Source: Microbotryum silenes-acaulis
Lineage: Eukaryota; Basidiomycota; Microbotryomycetes; Microbotryales; Microbotryaceae
Assembly: GCA_003665825.1 (NCBI GenBank)
Contig: QPFY01000007.1
Coordinates: forward strand, 62,001 to 126,000
Direction: 5' to 3'
DNA: 64,000 bases
Positions 54,901-64,000 of the stretch are shown here, one piece after another. Under the pieces are notes generated by a model. That model made no database searches and had not been told where the DNA came from. It saw only the letters and a list, made by a program, of their open reading frames with translations. The first letter of the stretch is position 1, and every line of letters begins with the position of its first letter. Made by a program: the position numbers and the translations under genes.

Positions 54901-56042
54901 AGTATAGAATGAAAAAGCGGTGTCTGAGGCTCCTCAGACGCACCTGTTCGACCCATGTAAAGCAAATCCTGGGGCCGTCTCGAAATTTCATCGTCGCATT
55001 CTGAATCCGGCTTGACGCCGACCTTGGTCGGGTCCCACTCGCACCACGCCGCGCCTCCGGAACCAAAGACACCGACCAAGCGTCCCGAACGAAGGTCGAC
55101 GGCGACAATTTTGCTGTCGGATCCGCCCATAAACATGCGCGACGAGTCCGAGGGAAAAGTGAAGGGCGAAAGCGCGACGAGCTCCTGCATCGAGAGCGGC
55201 AGCTTTTCGAGCTTGACCCCACCAGCGTCCTTTTGACTTCGATCGTAGAGGTAGATTTGACCACCAGCAGTGGGTTCAATGACGTACAACTCGTCGTCCA
55301 AGGGGTCGAATGACTCGCCACCTGCGGAAGAAGGGGCCCGAGCTCGAGTCTGCGTTTCTCCAGCTGCCGAGGTCGGATCAGGCGAAAGGGACGAGTTACC
55401 CCTCCTGGATGGCATCATCGCGGTCGGTGGTCTTCCCTTGCGAGTCGAAACGAGGGGATTGCCAAACGGAACATCCTTGGCCCCTTTCCCGCCAACGGCA
55501 TGGCCCGAATCATCGTGCAGCGTCCACAACCAGTCGCCGGTATCGCGCTTGAGCGCGTGAACATGGCCGTCGACGGTGACGACGAGCACGATCGGCGACA
55601 AGGTCATGTCATCGACCGAGGGTTCGAACGAGGTCTCGGGTGGTGGTGGTGGCGAGCTCCCCTTGGGCTCGGTGGCCGAAGTTGCAGTGTTGCGGGCCAC
55701 AAAGGGGGGTGCGCTGAACCGGAACGACTCGACGACCGAAGCACGATGGCCGAGCACGCCCTTGCGCAGGATCGAAGCTGGCACGGGTACGAAGGACGAC
55801 GAGCTGGCCTCGGCTAGATCGACGGTCGCGATGTTGTTGTGGTCTGCGGCGGATGCGACGGCTGTACCTGCCTCGTCGCCGGATGATGGCCCTGCGAAGG
55901 CGGACCGCGGATCACGAGTCCCGCGGTGCGACTTCACGGCCGCGACCTGGGTTGGGATCGTGGTCGAGGTGGTAGTCGTGGTGGCGAGCCATACGCAGAG
56001 CAGCCATGCGATGGCGTGCACTCGTTGGCGCACCGACCTCAT
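51908..56042 (-). CDS. IRE1: IRE1, unfolded-protein-response kinase/endoribonuclease
   Basis: Four exons read right to left, 56042-54944, 54873-53362, 53283-52166 and 52096-51908, give 1305 residues. Parts in order: signal peptide; a luminal sensor domain with a beta-propeller-like start (DGHVHALKRDTGDWLWTL, DLLYMGRTEYTLSIYSK); a membrane segment near residues 625-645 (VVVILLLAILGYFY); a Ser- and Lys-rich linker; a kinase domain (ILGYGSHGTVV, Lys892, HRDIKPQN with Asp984, DFG at 1007-1009); and the KEN ribonuclease domain (NKKHHYQDLP to the C-terminus near PDEEQ). It senses misfolded protein in the ER and splices the HAC1/XBP1-type mRNA. All catalytic motifs look intact. An insert (about SVSSTPSSSTQNSPS) lies in the kinase activation region. 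Confidence 0.95.
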
Positions 56043-57389
56043 GTCGGGATCGAGGCCGGCCGGCGATCCCGTGCAGCTGAGAGGCCTGCTCGGGTTCCTG
56101 CTCGGGTTCCTGCTCGGGTTACGGGTGGGTGGGTGGGTGGTGCTCGCCTGAGTGCTGAGTAGCGCTGAGTAGCGCTGAGTACCGAGTGCTGATCAGAGGC
56201 TTTCAGAGGCGCGCGCGGACCGGGCCGTACGCTGCCAGACGCTGCCTGCCTGCCTGCCTGCCGCTCGAGCGTTCGGTCGGCGCCGACGAGTGGCTCACAG
56301 TCAGCACCGCCAGCAGCGTCCGACCAGCAGCAAAGGCGAGCGGGTCGACAGGTGTCTTTTGTTGAAAAGTGGTCGCAGAGGTGGGCGTAGGCTCTGGGTG
56401 CGGCGACCAGCACGCGCCTCGAAGCGAGTCGGCTTTCGTTGATGCGGTGGATGAGGTGAATGGAGTAGAGCTCGACAGCGGCTTTGCAGCTGGCGCACTC
56501 TAGGCACGCGACACTGCGACACCCTGCGACACCGCCGCGCGATTTTGGTGTAAAGTGACTCGCGCCGGGCCTCCGCCTTCGGTTCTAGGGAACGACTCTG
56601 ATGATGACGCAAAGGAGGAACGTATATGCGGTGCGTTATAGACTGGTGGCGATGGTCGACAAGCGCAGAAAGTTCGCTCCTTAGGTTGAGCTAAGTCACT
56701 CTCTGGATCTCTGGACAAAAAAAACCCGATCGCAGCTGCTCCTATCCCAACGATATCGATCGGTATCGCACGCTGAATCGTTGACCCGTTCCGATGAACC
56801 GGCGATTTCACGACTTCTAGCGAGAAGCCGGAGCTTACCCCTGAACACCGCGCATGCGCCTTCACAAGCCAAAATTCTAGATTTTACATCGTAACAAAAC
56901 TTGTCGCAATTTTCAGATGGTCGGTACCATGTTTTCCAGCCTCACGATTCGGCTCGTCGGCGCGTCCGAATCGATTGCGGATGAGACCCGCTCCGGAACC
57001 GAGCGGTGTTCCGCGTAACATTCTTGGCCCCTCGATGGGCCCCTATGGAAATATTCTCCAATCAGGTACTTCGTCTACTGAACGCTACAGGATATAGCTT
57101 TACGAATTCGATTTTGGCGCTGCATTTGCAACCGCCGGCACGCGGGCAATCCCAGCGAGAATTCAGCCGAATTTAACATTTCCGAACGAGGGCACAAGTT
57201 CGCAACTTCGATGTGAAGGATTCGTAAGGATACCAATCTGGCCCTGAATGGCCATTACAGACACGGCACCCTCAGATGGAGAGTGATGGCAAATGTTTAC
57301 TTTCATTTGAGAGTCTGTATATATGTTTTGTGGGGGGGAGGGCAGCATACCCGTGAAGCTGTGAAGATCTCAATCGTCCTGCCTGCCCC
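56043..57389. promoter_or_regulatory. IRE1 promoter and unassigned sequence
   Basis: About 1.3 kb. Close to the IRE1 start are small tandem repeats: gctcgggttcct (56084-56118), gctgagtagc (56154-56180) and gcctgcct (56243-56260). No gene seen. The stretch after about 57100 is AT-richer and leads into LINE-derived sequence. Confidence 0.4.
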
Positions 57390-57778
57390 TTCTTGTTCGT
57401 CGCTGCGTTTGGCCATGAGCTTGGGAGGGCCGAAGAGTCGCCGCAGTGGGCAAATAGAGTTCGTCCTCGATCGTCGAACACGCTCGGCCGCGACCAAGCT
57501 CCGCAGCCGGACGATCTCAAGGGCTTCTGGAAAGGGGTCAACTTGAACGCGCTGACGACACGCGAAAAGGAGGTGTGGTTCAAACTGATTCGACGCTTTG
57601 CACCAACACGCAAGCGTCATTTCTTACAACACAATGACACCTCTCCAGCGTGTCTTGTCTTCAGATCGCGGAGGACAACAACGCCCACCAGTTCATCGAC
57701 TGCTTCATCTCGAAGAACGTATGGCGGGAGGGGGCCTTCTTTGCGATGCGCTCGGTCTGTGCCTTCTTGTTCGCTGAG
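57390..57778 (+). pseudogene. Inverted LINE 3' fragment
   Basis: The plus strand reads LKGFWKGVNLNALTTREKEVWFK in part (LTTREKEVWFKLIRRFAPTR), then HFLQHNDTSPACL and, in another frame, GAPEDNNAHQFIDCF. This is the zinc-finger-like C-terminal end of a LINE ORF2. The same region of the larger LINE lies on the other strand at about 57790-58190, with roughly 80% similarity. It is a truncated relative facing the opposite way. Confidence 0.65.
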
Positions 57779-57789
57779 TTAAGCCTTGA

Positions 57790-59075
57790 GCTTGGGAACG
57801 CCGAAGAGTCGCAACATGGCGAGTAGTGTTCGTCCTCGATCGTGTCGCGTCCTAGCGCATCGCATAGAACGTCATAGAACGTCCCTTGCTGCCATCCATA
57901 CATCCTTCGGGTCGAAGCAGTCAAAGAAGTAGTGGTCGATTGTCCTCCGGCGCTCCGCAGATAAGACACTCTGGAGAGGTGACATGGTGTTGCAAGAACC
58001 GATGCTTACGTGTTGGTGTAAACCGTCGAATCATTTTGAACCACACCTCCCTCTCGCGTGCCGTTAGCGCGTTCGAGTTGACCCCTTTCCAGAAGCCCTT
58101 GAGGTCGTCCGGCTACGGAGCTTGGTTGCGGCCGAGCGTATTCGCAAAACTCTTTGCGTTCAGAACCCGCCGGATGCGACGGATCGTGTACCGGCGAGAC
58201 ATTTTCAGCAGTTCGTACTGCGTTGGGTGTTGAGGAAGAAGCGGGCACGGGAGGCGCTGTTCCACCGCGAAGCGAGCCACGGGCCTGGGGATGATCGCGT
58301 CGAGCGGGCCGCTGGTGCCGATCCCGGGAGGCACGTTCACAACTTCACTCGCCCCGCTGCTACAGCCGCCGCCAAGGGTGTCGCCCGATGTCGATCGATC
58401 ACGAAGCGGTGCCAAGCCGCTATTCCTCTCGCTGTGGGCGCCCGCGTCGATCGTAGAAACTGTTGTCGCCGGTGACGTCCGCTGGCGGCGTCCAGAGATG
58501 GAAGCCCCCGCCCGCGTAAAGCTCGCGCCGGTACAGGTCGACTACTTTGGGGTAGGTCTCGAGAAGACGGCAGTCACGCACTTCGCCTCGACTAAAGTAC
58601 GCCCCTGCTGTTCAATTGAAGTGCAGGCTCTAGAGCTTGGTCGGGAGTGCGAGCAAGTTAGCGGTGGTCAGGGTTCTCGGGTTGACCTGCGCGTTGCAAG
58701 CCCTCGGGACCCGGAGCGCGGCTTGCCAACGGGGATGTAAATCGTCGGGAACGGGAGGGAACGGGGGTGCTTGAGTCTGGTCAGGGATTTGTGGCCAAGT
58801 CGAAGTCGGGGCGTGCACGTTGGAGCGATGTGCGTACTAGTTCTTGCCAGATCGCATCGGATCCACCGACAAGAACTTCCCAGATCCGGGCCGCGACCGA
58901 GTCCACAACGTCCTCCGTCCACATCACCCAAAAGCCCCTTGTGCTTTGGTGATAAGACGACTTCATCCCCCTAGTCGTGCCGGTGCTTGCCTCCGTGGAC
59001 GAAATCGGCAAGCATGCGGTCGAGCGTCGCGATCACGTGGGACGGTGGGATGTCGGCTGCAAGAGAGTGCAAGAG
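57790..59075 (-). pseudogene. Degraded C-terminal part of LINE ORF2
   Basis: After the TAG at 59078-59076 the same coding sequence continues: LLHSLAADIPPSHV, FVHGGKH, then SVAARIWEVLVGGSDAIWQE, GVWFKMIRRFTPTR and HFLQHHVTSPECLICGAPEDN-like sequence (FLQHHVTSPECLICG). It is split over several frames by stops and frameshifts. The CLICGAPED stretch is the C-terminal zinc-binding region seen in many LINE ORF2 proteins. Confidence 0.7.
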
Positions 59076-61628
59076 CTAGGGAATGGCATACCGATTGACG
59101 TAAAAGGCACGGGTGTGGTGCGTGAGCCAGCGATGCTGAACCACTTCCAGCGTCGCCTCGAGCCGTTCGATGAGATTCGCGTAGCCGAGTTCGTTGTCGC
59201 CGCTGGAGTCGAAGGGGAGGCCGATCCACTCGAGCGACTCGCCTGCGGCCTTGACGACGAGCGGGCGTTCCCCCGGGTCCCAGCGGCGTCCGATCGGTAG
59301 GATGACCGTCTTATCCGTGTTGAGCCGGCCATTCGTTGCATGCCTCCAGTCGAGCGCCAGGTCATCGAGCAAGTTGAGTGACTCCAAGCCCGCGACGGCG
59401 ACGACAACGTCATCGGCAAATGCAAGTGATGTAATGGCGCGGCTCTGTGGGTACGGATGAAGGGCAGGGATTGCAAGATTCAGCGCGATGTTTCGACGAT
59501 GTAGAGCATCCAGGAACGGCTGAAACACGATGTCCCAGACCGATGACGACGCCGGGTCCCCTTGGCCGAGCCCACACGTCAGTCGCACCGGCGCCGTCAG
59601 GAACCCATTGATGATGTAGCGGGCCGAGGTCAAGTCACCCGAGTAGAGCATCCTCAGCACGCGAAGAAAGATGGCAGGAGCGCCCAGAGCGTCGAAGATG
59701 GCAAAGATCCAGTCATGCTCGACGAGGTCGTAGGCGGATGATTGGTCAAGAGACAAGAGCGCGGCCATGGGGAACTCGGTCCTGCGCGCACCAAGTTCCT
59801 CGACCAGGAGACGAAGGTGTAGCGCAGCGTCGGCCGATCGGCGGTCCTTGACGAATCCGTGCTGCTGCGGCGGGAGGAGATCGGGCAGAAGGTGGTTGAG
59901 TCGGGCGACGTAGACCTTGGTAAAGATCTTGTAATCGCACTCGCGCAGGGTGATAGGCCGGTACGACGAAAGGTCGGCGCGATCGGCGTTCTTCTTGTGT
60001 CGCTTGAAGATGAGGCGCACGAGTCCCTGACCCTGCTTGGGAGAGAGTGAACCGCGCTCAATCATCGCGTTGTAGGCCTTGGTCAGCAGCTTGGCCCACG
60101 CCTCGGGTGCGGTCTGGTAGAGTTCGTAGGGCACGCCCGACGGTCCCGGCGATCGCCCCGGGTGCGTCGTCCCGATCGCGGCCACGACCTCGTCCTCGGT
60201 GATCGGTCGCTGGAGTAAGTCGATCTGCGATTCCGAGAGTCGGCGCAGAAAGAGCGGATCCGAGCGCGGGTCGTCGCAAGTCCGCGCCGCCCTGATCGGC
60301 GCGAGGAATTCGTCCCGAAGTCGAGCGACGCGGTCCGGGTCGCGAGGCTCGATGTGGTAGAGGCGCTGAAAATGCGCCTGCGTGTGGTCAAGAGCAATAT
60401 CAATGTCATGCGTTAGCTCTCCGTTGGCCAAGCGCAGTGCTGTGATCTTGGAATCCGAGTTCCGCGCCGCGAGCTTGGCGTGGACCGGCCGCGACAGTCG
60501 TTCCTCGGAAGCGATCTCGGGGACGTGGGCTCGGATCCGGAGTAGGCGCGCGCGCTCCTCGACCGCCCGCTTGAGTTCCTCCGACGTCCTCGTCCATTCT
60601 GCCGTGTCCTCGTCCCTCCATATCGGTAACGCCTCCAGATCCTGCACCCTCCCCACCAAATACTCCATCCGTTCCGACCGCTCCCGATGCAGCCTCCTCG
60701 CCAGCTCACCACCCCTATCCCTGCACGCCTCCAGAATGACCTCGAGCTCCCCCACCGGTTCCTCCCCGCTTGCCCCTTCCAACCATCCTTCCATCATCCG
60801 CTGAAATTCCACCGTCTTGAAGGTTGTGGTATTAATTTGATGTAGTTGTTTGGATGTGGTAGGTAGGCTGAGCTGTGGGAGAGTCGCATCAAGATCGTCT
60901 GAGAGAGCCAGCACAATCAAGACCGGTCGGTGATCGGAGAGATCCTTGGGGTAGTCGTAGATCGTCGAGGCCTGGTCGAGCCTTTTCTGGTGAGTTCGTT
61001 GTAGGAGAAAGTAATCAAGCCGGGAAAATGAGTTAGGTCGCTTGCGATTGGGGTTGGGTCGAGTGAAAGATGGGGTGATGGGGTGCTTGTAGCGGATGCA
61101 GTCCGTGTAGGCCGAGTCGAGCTTGCCTATCAGGATCGGCCAGTGGTGGCCGCGCCGACTTTGGTTCCGCCGATCGACTTCTGGGCGCGGGCAGTCGTTG
61201 AGATCTCCGCCAAGGAGTCGGAGGTGGGATTTCTGTGTTTTGTGAAATAAGAGTTTGTCAAAGAATTTTGCTCGTTGTTTTGGTTCAACGGGCGTGTAGA
61301 TGTTGTTCATTTCGAAAATTTTAGTGTCGCCCCGCAGACGAAAGGAGGTGACCAGGATCCGTCCGTTGAGTGCCGAGTGGGTGCGCAAGAGCTCGGCGTC
61401 GATCAGGGGGGAGTCAGCCGGAATCAGAGTCAGACAATGTTGGTTGATGAAGAGCTTGCCCTCGTACTCGTCCTTGATGAGTTGCCAGAGGTGCGGTCTG
61501 ATGAAGTGCTCTTGTACGAGAATGGCCGATGCTTTGAAAGTGGATAGGTAAGCGTAAATGTTGCGTCGTTTCTCCGGGACCCCCATGCCCCTCCTCACGT
61601 TCCAGGTGATGATGGTGTGCTTGATCAT
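59076..61628 (-). CDS. LINE ORF2: endonuclease and reverse transcriptase
   Basis: 850 residues before the first stop. The N-terminal AP-endonuclease-like domain has [35 protein letters not shown] and LSDHRPVLI, matching the catalytic N, E, D-N, D and D-H sites. The reverse transcriptase follows, with [46 protein letters not shown] and the catalytic FADDVVVAV. It starts at the ATG that overlaps the ORF1 stop codon. It is open through the RT core; the usual C-terminal extension is broken. Confidence 0.9.
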   Translation of the reverse strand: MIKHTIITWNVRRGMGVPEKRRNIYAYLSTFKASAILVQEHFIRPHLWQLIKDEYEGKLFINQHCLTLIPADSPLIDAELLRTHSALNGRILVTSFRLRGDTKIFEMNNIYTPVEPKQRAKFFDKLLFHKTQKSHLRLLGGDLNDCPRPEVDRRNQSRRGHHWPILIGKLDSAYTDCIRYKHPITPSFTRPNPNRKRPNSFSRLDYFLLQRTHQKRLDQASTIYDYPKDLSDHRPVLIVLALSDDLDATLPQLSLPTTSKQLHQINTTTFKTVEFQRMMEGWLEGASGEEPVGELEVILEACRDRGGELARRLHRERSERMEYLVGRVQDLEALPIWRDEDTAEWTRTSEELKRAVEERARLLRIRAHVPEIASEERLSRPVHAKLAARNSDSKITALRLANGELTHDIDIALDHTQAHFQRLYHIEPRDPDRVARLRDEFLAPIRAARTCDDPRSDPLFLRRLSESQIDLLQRPITEDEVVAAIGTTHPGRSPGPSGVPYELYQTAPEAWAKLLTKAYNAMIERGSLSPKQGQGLVRLIFKRHKKNADRADLSSYRPITLRECDYKIFTKVYVARLNHLLPDLLPPQQHGFVKDRRSADAALHLRLLVEELGARRTEFPMAALLSLDQSSAYDLVEHDWIFAIFDALGAPAIFLRVLRMLYSGDLTSARYIINGFLTAPVRLTCGLGQGDPASSSVWDIVFQPFLDALHRRNIALNLAIPALHPYPQSRAITSLAFADDVVVAVAGLESLNLLDDLALDWRHATNGRLNTDKTVILPIGRRWDPGERPLVVKAAGESLEWIGLPFDSSGDNELGYANLIERLEATLEVVQHRWLTHHTRAFYVNRYAIP

Positions 61629-63901
61629 TAATGGGTAGTTGAGGTCGAGGCGCTCTTGGCGGTGGTGACGTCCTCAAAGAGGGGGAGGGCGGGCAGGACA
61701 TCGTCCTCGGGCTCGTGGTCGGACCATCTTTTCTCCTCGGCTACCCCCTTTGCTTTCCCTCGGTCCACCTTCGTCACGCCAACCGGCATCGCCGCCGCCG
61801 CCGACATCGACCTCGTCACCCTCCGCCCCTCTATTCCATCCTTCACCACGACGCGGCTCTTCCCTTTGATGATGACTCGCTTGGCGTCGGTCGGTCGGTC
61901 ACTCGGGTCACTGAGGTCCGCCGCAGTCTGCGACCTCTTCATCACCGGCTTCTTGAACTTCGCAGCGGTCCCCCTGATGTTGATGAAACGTATCTTACCG
62001 TCCTCATCCCACGTGGCAAAGTTGTGACGCACCAAAGGGGCTTCAGCGTCGAGCCTCCTCTCGATGCTTTGGTCCCGCTCGAGTCGTGCCTGCTCAACCC
62101 AGTTAGCTCTGATCCTGTCCCACTCCTCCCCCTCGCGTAGCGACTTGGCGAGAGTTCCGGGTGACAAAGGTGGGGTTGGTTCGTGGGGTGTCGATTCGCG
62201 GGAAGCGGTGGCGGCGGTTGCTGTTGCGTCGCTGTCGTCGTCATTGTCCAGCCTGTTCGTCTCCCCTAAGTCCGTCGCTTCCGCATTCTCCGCTTTCGTC
62301 GCTCCCCCCGCCTCGTCCACATCGTCCACCTCCGTCGCCACCTCCTCTTCCTCCATCTCCGTCGCCACCTCCCCTTCCTCCATCTCCGTCGCCACCTTGC
62401 CTTCTGTTTCGCCCCTTCCATCCGCCATCACCTCATCCTCATCAATCACCTCTCCATCGGATCCTCTGCGGTCCTCTAAAACCGACTCGTCCTCGCTCTC
62501 AATTTTGATGACCTCCGTTTTCGCGGTCGCCTCCGATTCCATCTCCGAGTCCTCCGAGTCCTCGTCATCCGCCTTATCACCAGCGTCCTCCTCCCCCGAT
62601 TCCTCCGGCCCCTGTCCGCTCTGGCCAGTTACCGCTTCCTCCTGTCCCTCCTCAACCTCGAGCCCGGCGAAGCGATTCTGTGATGCGATCCTGTTAACAA
62701 CCGGCACAGGAATGGGGACCTCGGCCTCCACAATGTTGGTGTCGTTGGTGATGGTGTTCTTGTTGCTGTTGCTGTTGCTGTTGCCGTTGTGAGCCTCCTT
62801 TCGCTTCCTCTCCTGATCCAATCCGCAGGTTCCCACGTGACCCACGAAGTGGCACCTACCGCAAGCCGCCTCCTTCTCATAGTCATGGCGAAGGGCGGTG
62901 ACCGGGATGCCTCGAGTGGGAAGGCCGATTCTCGAAGGTAGGATCTCTTTCAAGGTCGTGTTAGGGCGTTGGAACGGGGAGTCGTCGTCGAAGTGTAGGA
63001 AAGCCGAGTAGTCTCCGGCAACGTGGGCGAAGGCCGAGGCGTTGTCCACGCTGATAACGCGCAGAACCTGCACAAGTTGGCACGAATGTCCCTTGCCTGA
63101 CAAGTCCTGCACTAGTGATTGGAACGATTTGATGATGGCGTCCATGGAAGGCACTCCTTGAACACCGACGTTGATTCGAAGCTCGACCATGTTATGGTGG
63201 AACCTGTGAGATTTCGCGAAGCGGGCCTTCGCCGATCGCCAAGTGAGAGCGGGGGGCGTCGTAAGCGCGGAGTCACGTGCCTCGCCGGTGACGAACCCAA
63301 CCGTAACGCGATGGTGAGCCGCCCCATTACGCAGGATTGATGAATGTTGTACGCCTAGGATTTGTGGTTGATAGGCCGCAAGGTGGTCCGGCAGAGGAAC
63401 TCCAGGCTCAAAGCAGATAGGAGAGATCGGCGATAGCAGCCTCGTGACGCAGGCCACGAGATCGGTCTTGTCGGCATGAGACGCTCGCGAGGCGCTCTGG
63501 TGAGACAGAGTCACTTCAAGGGCGTAATCAAAGATGTTCTCGACAGACCGGTTCGCGTTCAAGGCCGAAAATTTCAGCGATGTGGCGGTGGCGACGGGGT
63601 AGAGTTCGGCGAAGTAGATGGCCTGGACCCAACGATCCATGCGGTTTCCGGGTACAGCACCCATGGCTTGTAGGAGGCTGCCCAGAGCCTTGGCACGCTG
63701 TTGTTGTTGTTGCTGTTGTTCAGGTGACTGAGTCGCCATCTGACTCGCAGCGGCGGCATAGTTGGGTGCGGCGGTGGCGGGGCCCGTGACTTGCGTCTTC
63801 TTCAAGCTTATCGGGATCTGGTCGCGGGGTGGCTGGACGCTGGTGGCGGACACCGGTGGTGGCGGTGCCGGCAGTGGGGACCCAGGGTCTCCTGTAGACA
63901 T
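61628..63901 (-). CDS. LINE ORF1 (gag-like, nucleic-acid binding)
   Basis: 757 residues. A Pro/Gln-rich N-terminus (with a Q run, [11 protein letters not shown]) leads to a folded region ([28 protein letters not shown]). A zinc finger follows, [14 protein letters not shown], spaced CX2CX4HX3C. The C-terminal half is very acidic, with repeated [13 protein letters not shown] units, and ends with basic stretches. Such proteins coat LINE RNA. The stop codon TAA shares bases with the ATG of ORF2 (TAATG at 61630-61626). Confidence 0.85.
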   Translation of the reverse strand: MSTGDPGSPLPAPPPPVSATSVQPPRDQIPISLKKTQVTGPATAAPNYAAAASQMATQSPEQQQQQQQRAKALGSLLQAMGAVPGNRMDRWVQAIYFAELYPVATATSLKFSALNANRSVENIFDYALEVTLSHQSASRASHADKTDLVACVTRLLSPISPICFEPGVPLPDHLAAYQPQILGVQHSSILRNGAAHHRVTVGFVTGEARDSALTTPPALTWRSAKARFAKSHRFHHNMVELRINVGVQGVPSMDAIIKSFQSLVQDLSGKGHSCQLVQVLRVISVDNASAFAHVAGDYSAFLHFDDDSPFQRPNTTLKEILPSRIGLPTRGIPVTALRHDYEKEAACGRCHFVGHVGTCGLDQERKRKEAHNGNSNSNSNKNTITNDTNIVEAEVPIPVPVVNRIASQNRFAGLEVEEGQEEAVTGQSGQGPEESGEEDAGDKADDEDSEDSEMESEATAKTEVIKIESEDESVLEDRRGSDGEVIDEDEVMADGRGETEGKVATEMEEGEVATEMEEEEVATEVDDVDEAGGATKAENAEATDLGETNRLDNDDDSDATATAATASRESTPHEPTPPLSPGTLAKSLREGEEWDRIRANWVEQARLERDQSIERRLDAEAPLVRHNFATWDEDGKIRFINIRGTAAKFKKPVMKRSQTAADLSDPSDRPTDAKRVIIKGKSRVVVKDGIEGRRVTRSMSAAAAMPVGVTKVDRGKAKGVAEEKRWSDHEPEDDVLPALPLFEDVTTAKSASTSTTH

Positions 63902-63956
63902 CTTGTCGGTGTATCACTTGTTAACTCGAGTATCGAAGACTGCGGTAGGGCGATTT

Positions 63957-64000
63957 CGAAGTGAAGTGAAGTGAAGTGAAGTGAAGTGAAGTGAAGTGAA
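63957..64000. repeat. (gaagt)n tract at the window end
   Basis: About eight copies of the 5-base unit gaagt run to the last base of the window, immediately upstream of LINE ORF1 on the minus strand (ttcac there). It may be the 5' end of this LINE, or the 3' tail of another element upstream. Confidence 0.8.

Larger units (their letters stand above)
57790..64000 (-). mobile_element. LINE-type non-LTR retrotransposon, nearly complete
   Basis: A two-ORF LINE on the minus strand. ORF1 (61628-63901) and ORF2 (59076-61628) are intact and overlap. The C-terminal extension of ORF2 after the reverse transcriptase is broken by stops. The 5' end lies at or beyond the window edge, where a (gaagt)n tract begins. 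The layout (ORF1 with CCHC finger; ORF2 with APE-type endonuclease, then RT, then zinc-finger C-terminus) is that of L1/Tad-like clades. No poly-A tail or target-site duplication was found. Confidence 0.85.

Noticed and set aside
61942..62792. Long plus-strand Ser-rich frames opposite LINE ORF1
   Set aside because: They are mirror images of the acidic Glu/Asp-rich repeats of ORF1 on the other strand.

Overview
This is a stretch of a fungal nuclear genome. The genes are split by many short introns (about 50-175 bp, mostly 60-110) with GT..AG ends and phases that can be reconciled exactly. The protein set (UTP23, proteasome assembly chaperone 2, AP-1-type bZIP, VPS27, IRE1, an ADAM protease, a TauD-type dioxygenase) is fungal. 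The intron density, moderately high GC and mix of copia, LINE, Helitron-like and MITE sequences fit a basidiomycete, possibly Pucciniomycotina such as the Microbotryomycetes. That placement is inference. I did not recognise any tRNA, rRNA or CRISPR array.

Layout. 1-410: a fold-back (inverted-repeat) element cut by the window edge. 680-2189: UTP23 (+). 3458-4626: proteasome assembly chaperone PAC2/ADD66 (-). 6051-7791: AP-1-like bZIP factor (+). 7957-11683: three paralogous genes on the minus strand, each with four exons, for small secreted proteins with 12 conserved cysteines. 12463-13821: fold-back repeats around a hexanucleotide satellite. 14181-15593: short-chain dehydrogenase (-). 16001-17899: coclaurine-N-methyltransferase-like enzyme (-). 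18275-20499: VPS27 (-). 21447-24482: F-box/LRR-like protein (+). 24775-25710: acidic low-complexity protein (+).

26891-43236 is rich in repeats. A long inverted repeat (26891-27333 against 34598-34766 plus 37514-37686) encloses a possible RNA polymerase I factor gene (27839-29054) and a tandem 2.1-2.4 kb duplication (30048-34504). Each duplicate carries a small secreted cysteine-rich protein gene. The right arm of the inverted repeat is split by a segment with a decayed Helitron helicase. A 295-bp MITE and a 98-bp perfect palindrome are recent insertions, shown by an empty copy in the same window. A gatc-rich inverted-repeat element (37768-38474) and a complete copia element with 134-bp LTRs (38800-43236) follow.

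43694-56042 is gene-dense again: TauD-type dioxygenase (+), ADAM metalloprotease (+), FAD-dependent amine oxidase-like enzyme (-) and IRE1 (-). 57390-64000 holds LINE sequence: a nearly complete two-ORF element on the minus strand and an inverted 3' fragment of a relative.

The housekeeping genes have unrelated roles (ribosome biogenesis, proteasome assembly, endosomal sorting, unfolded-protein response). The accessory story is the two unrelated families of secreted cysteine-rich proteins, both in local tandem arrays beside repeats, as is common for effector-like genes. Every gene model was built by eye from splice signals, reading frame and protein similarity recalled from known families.
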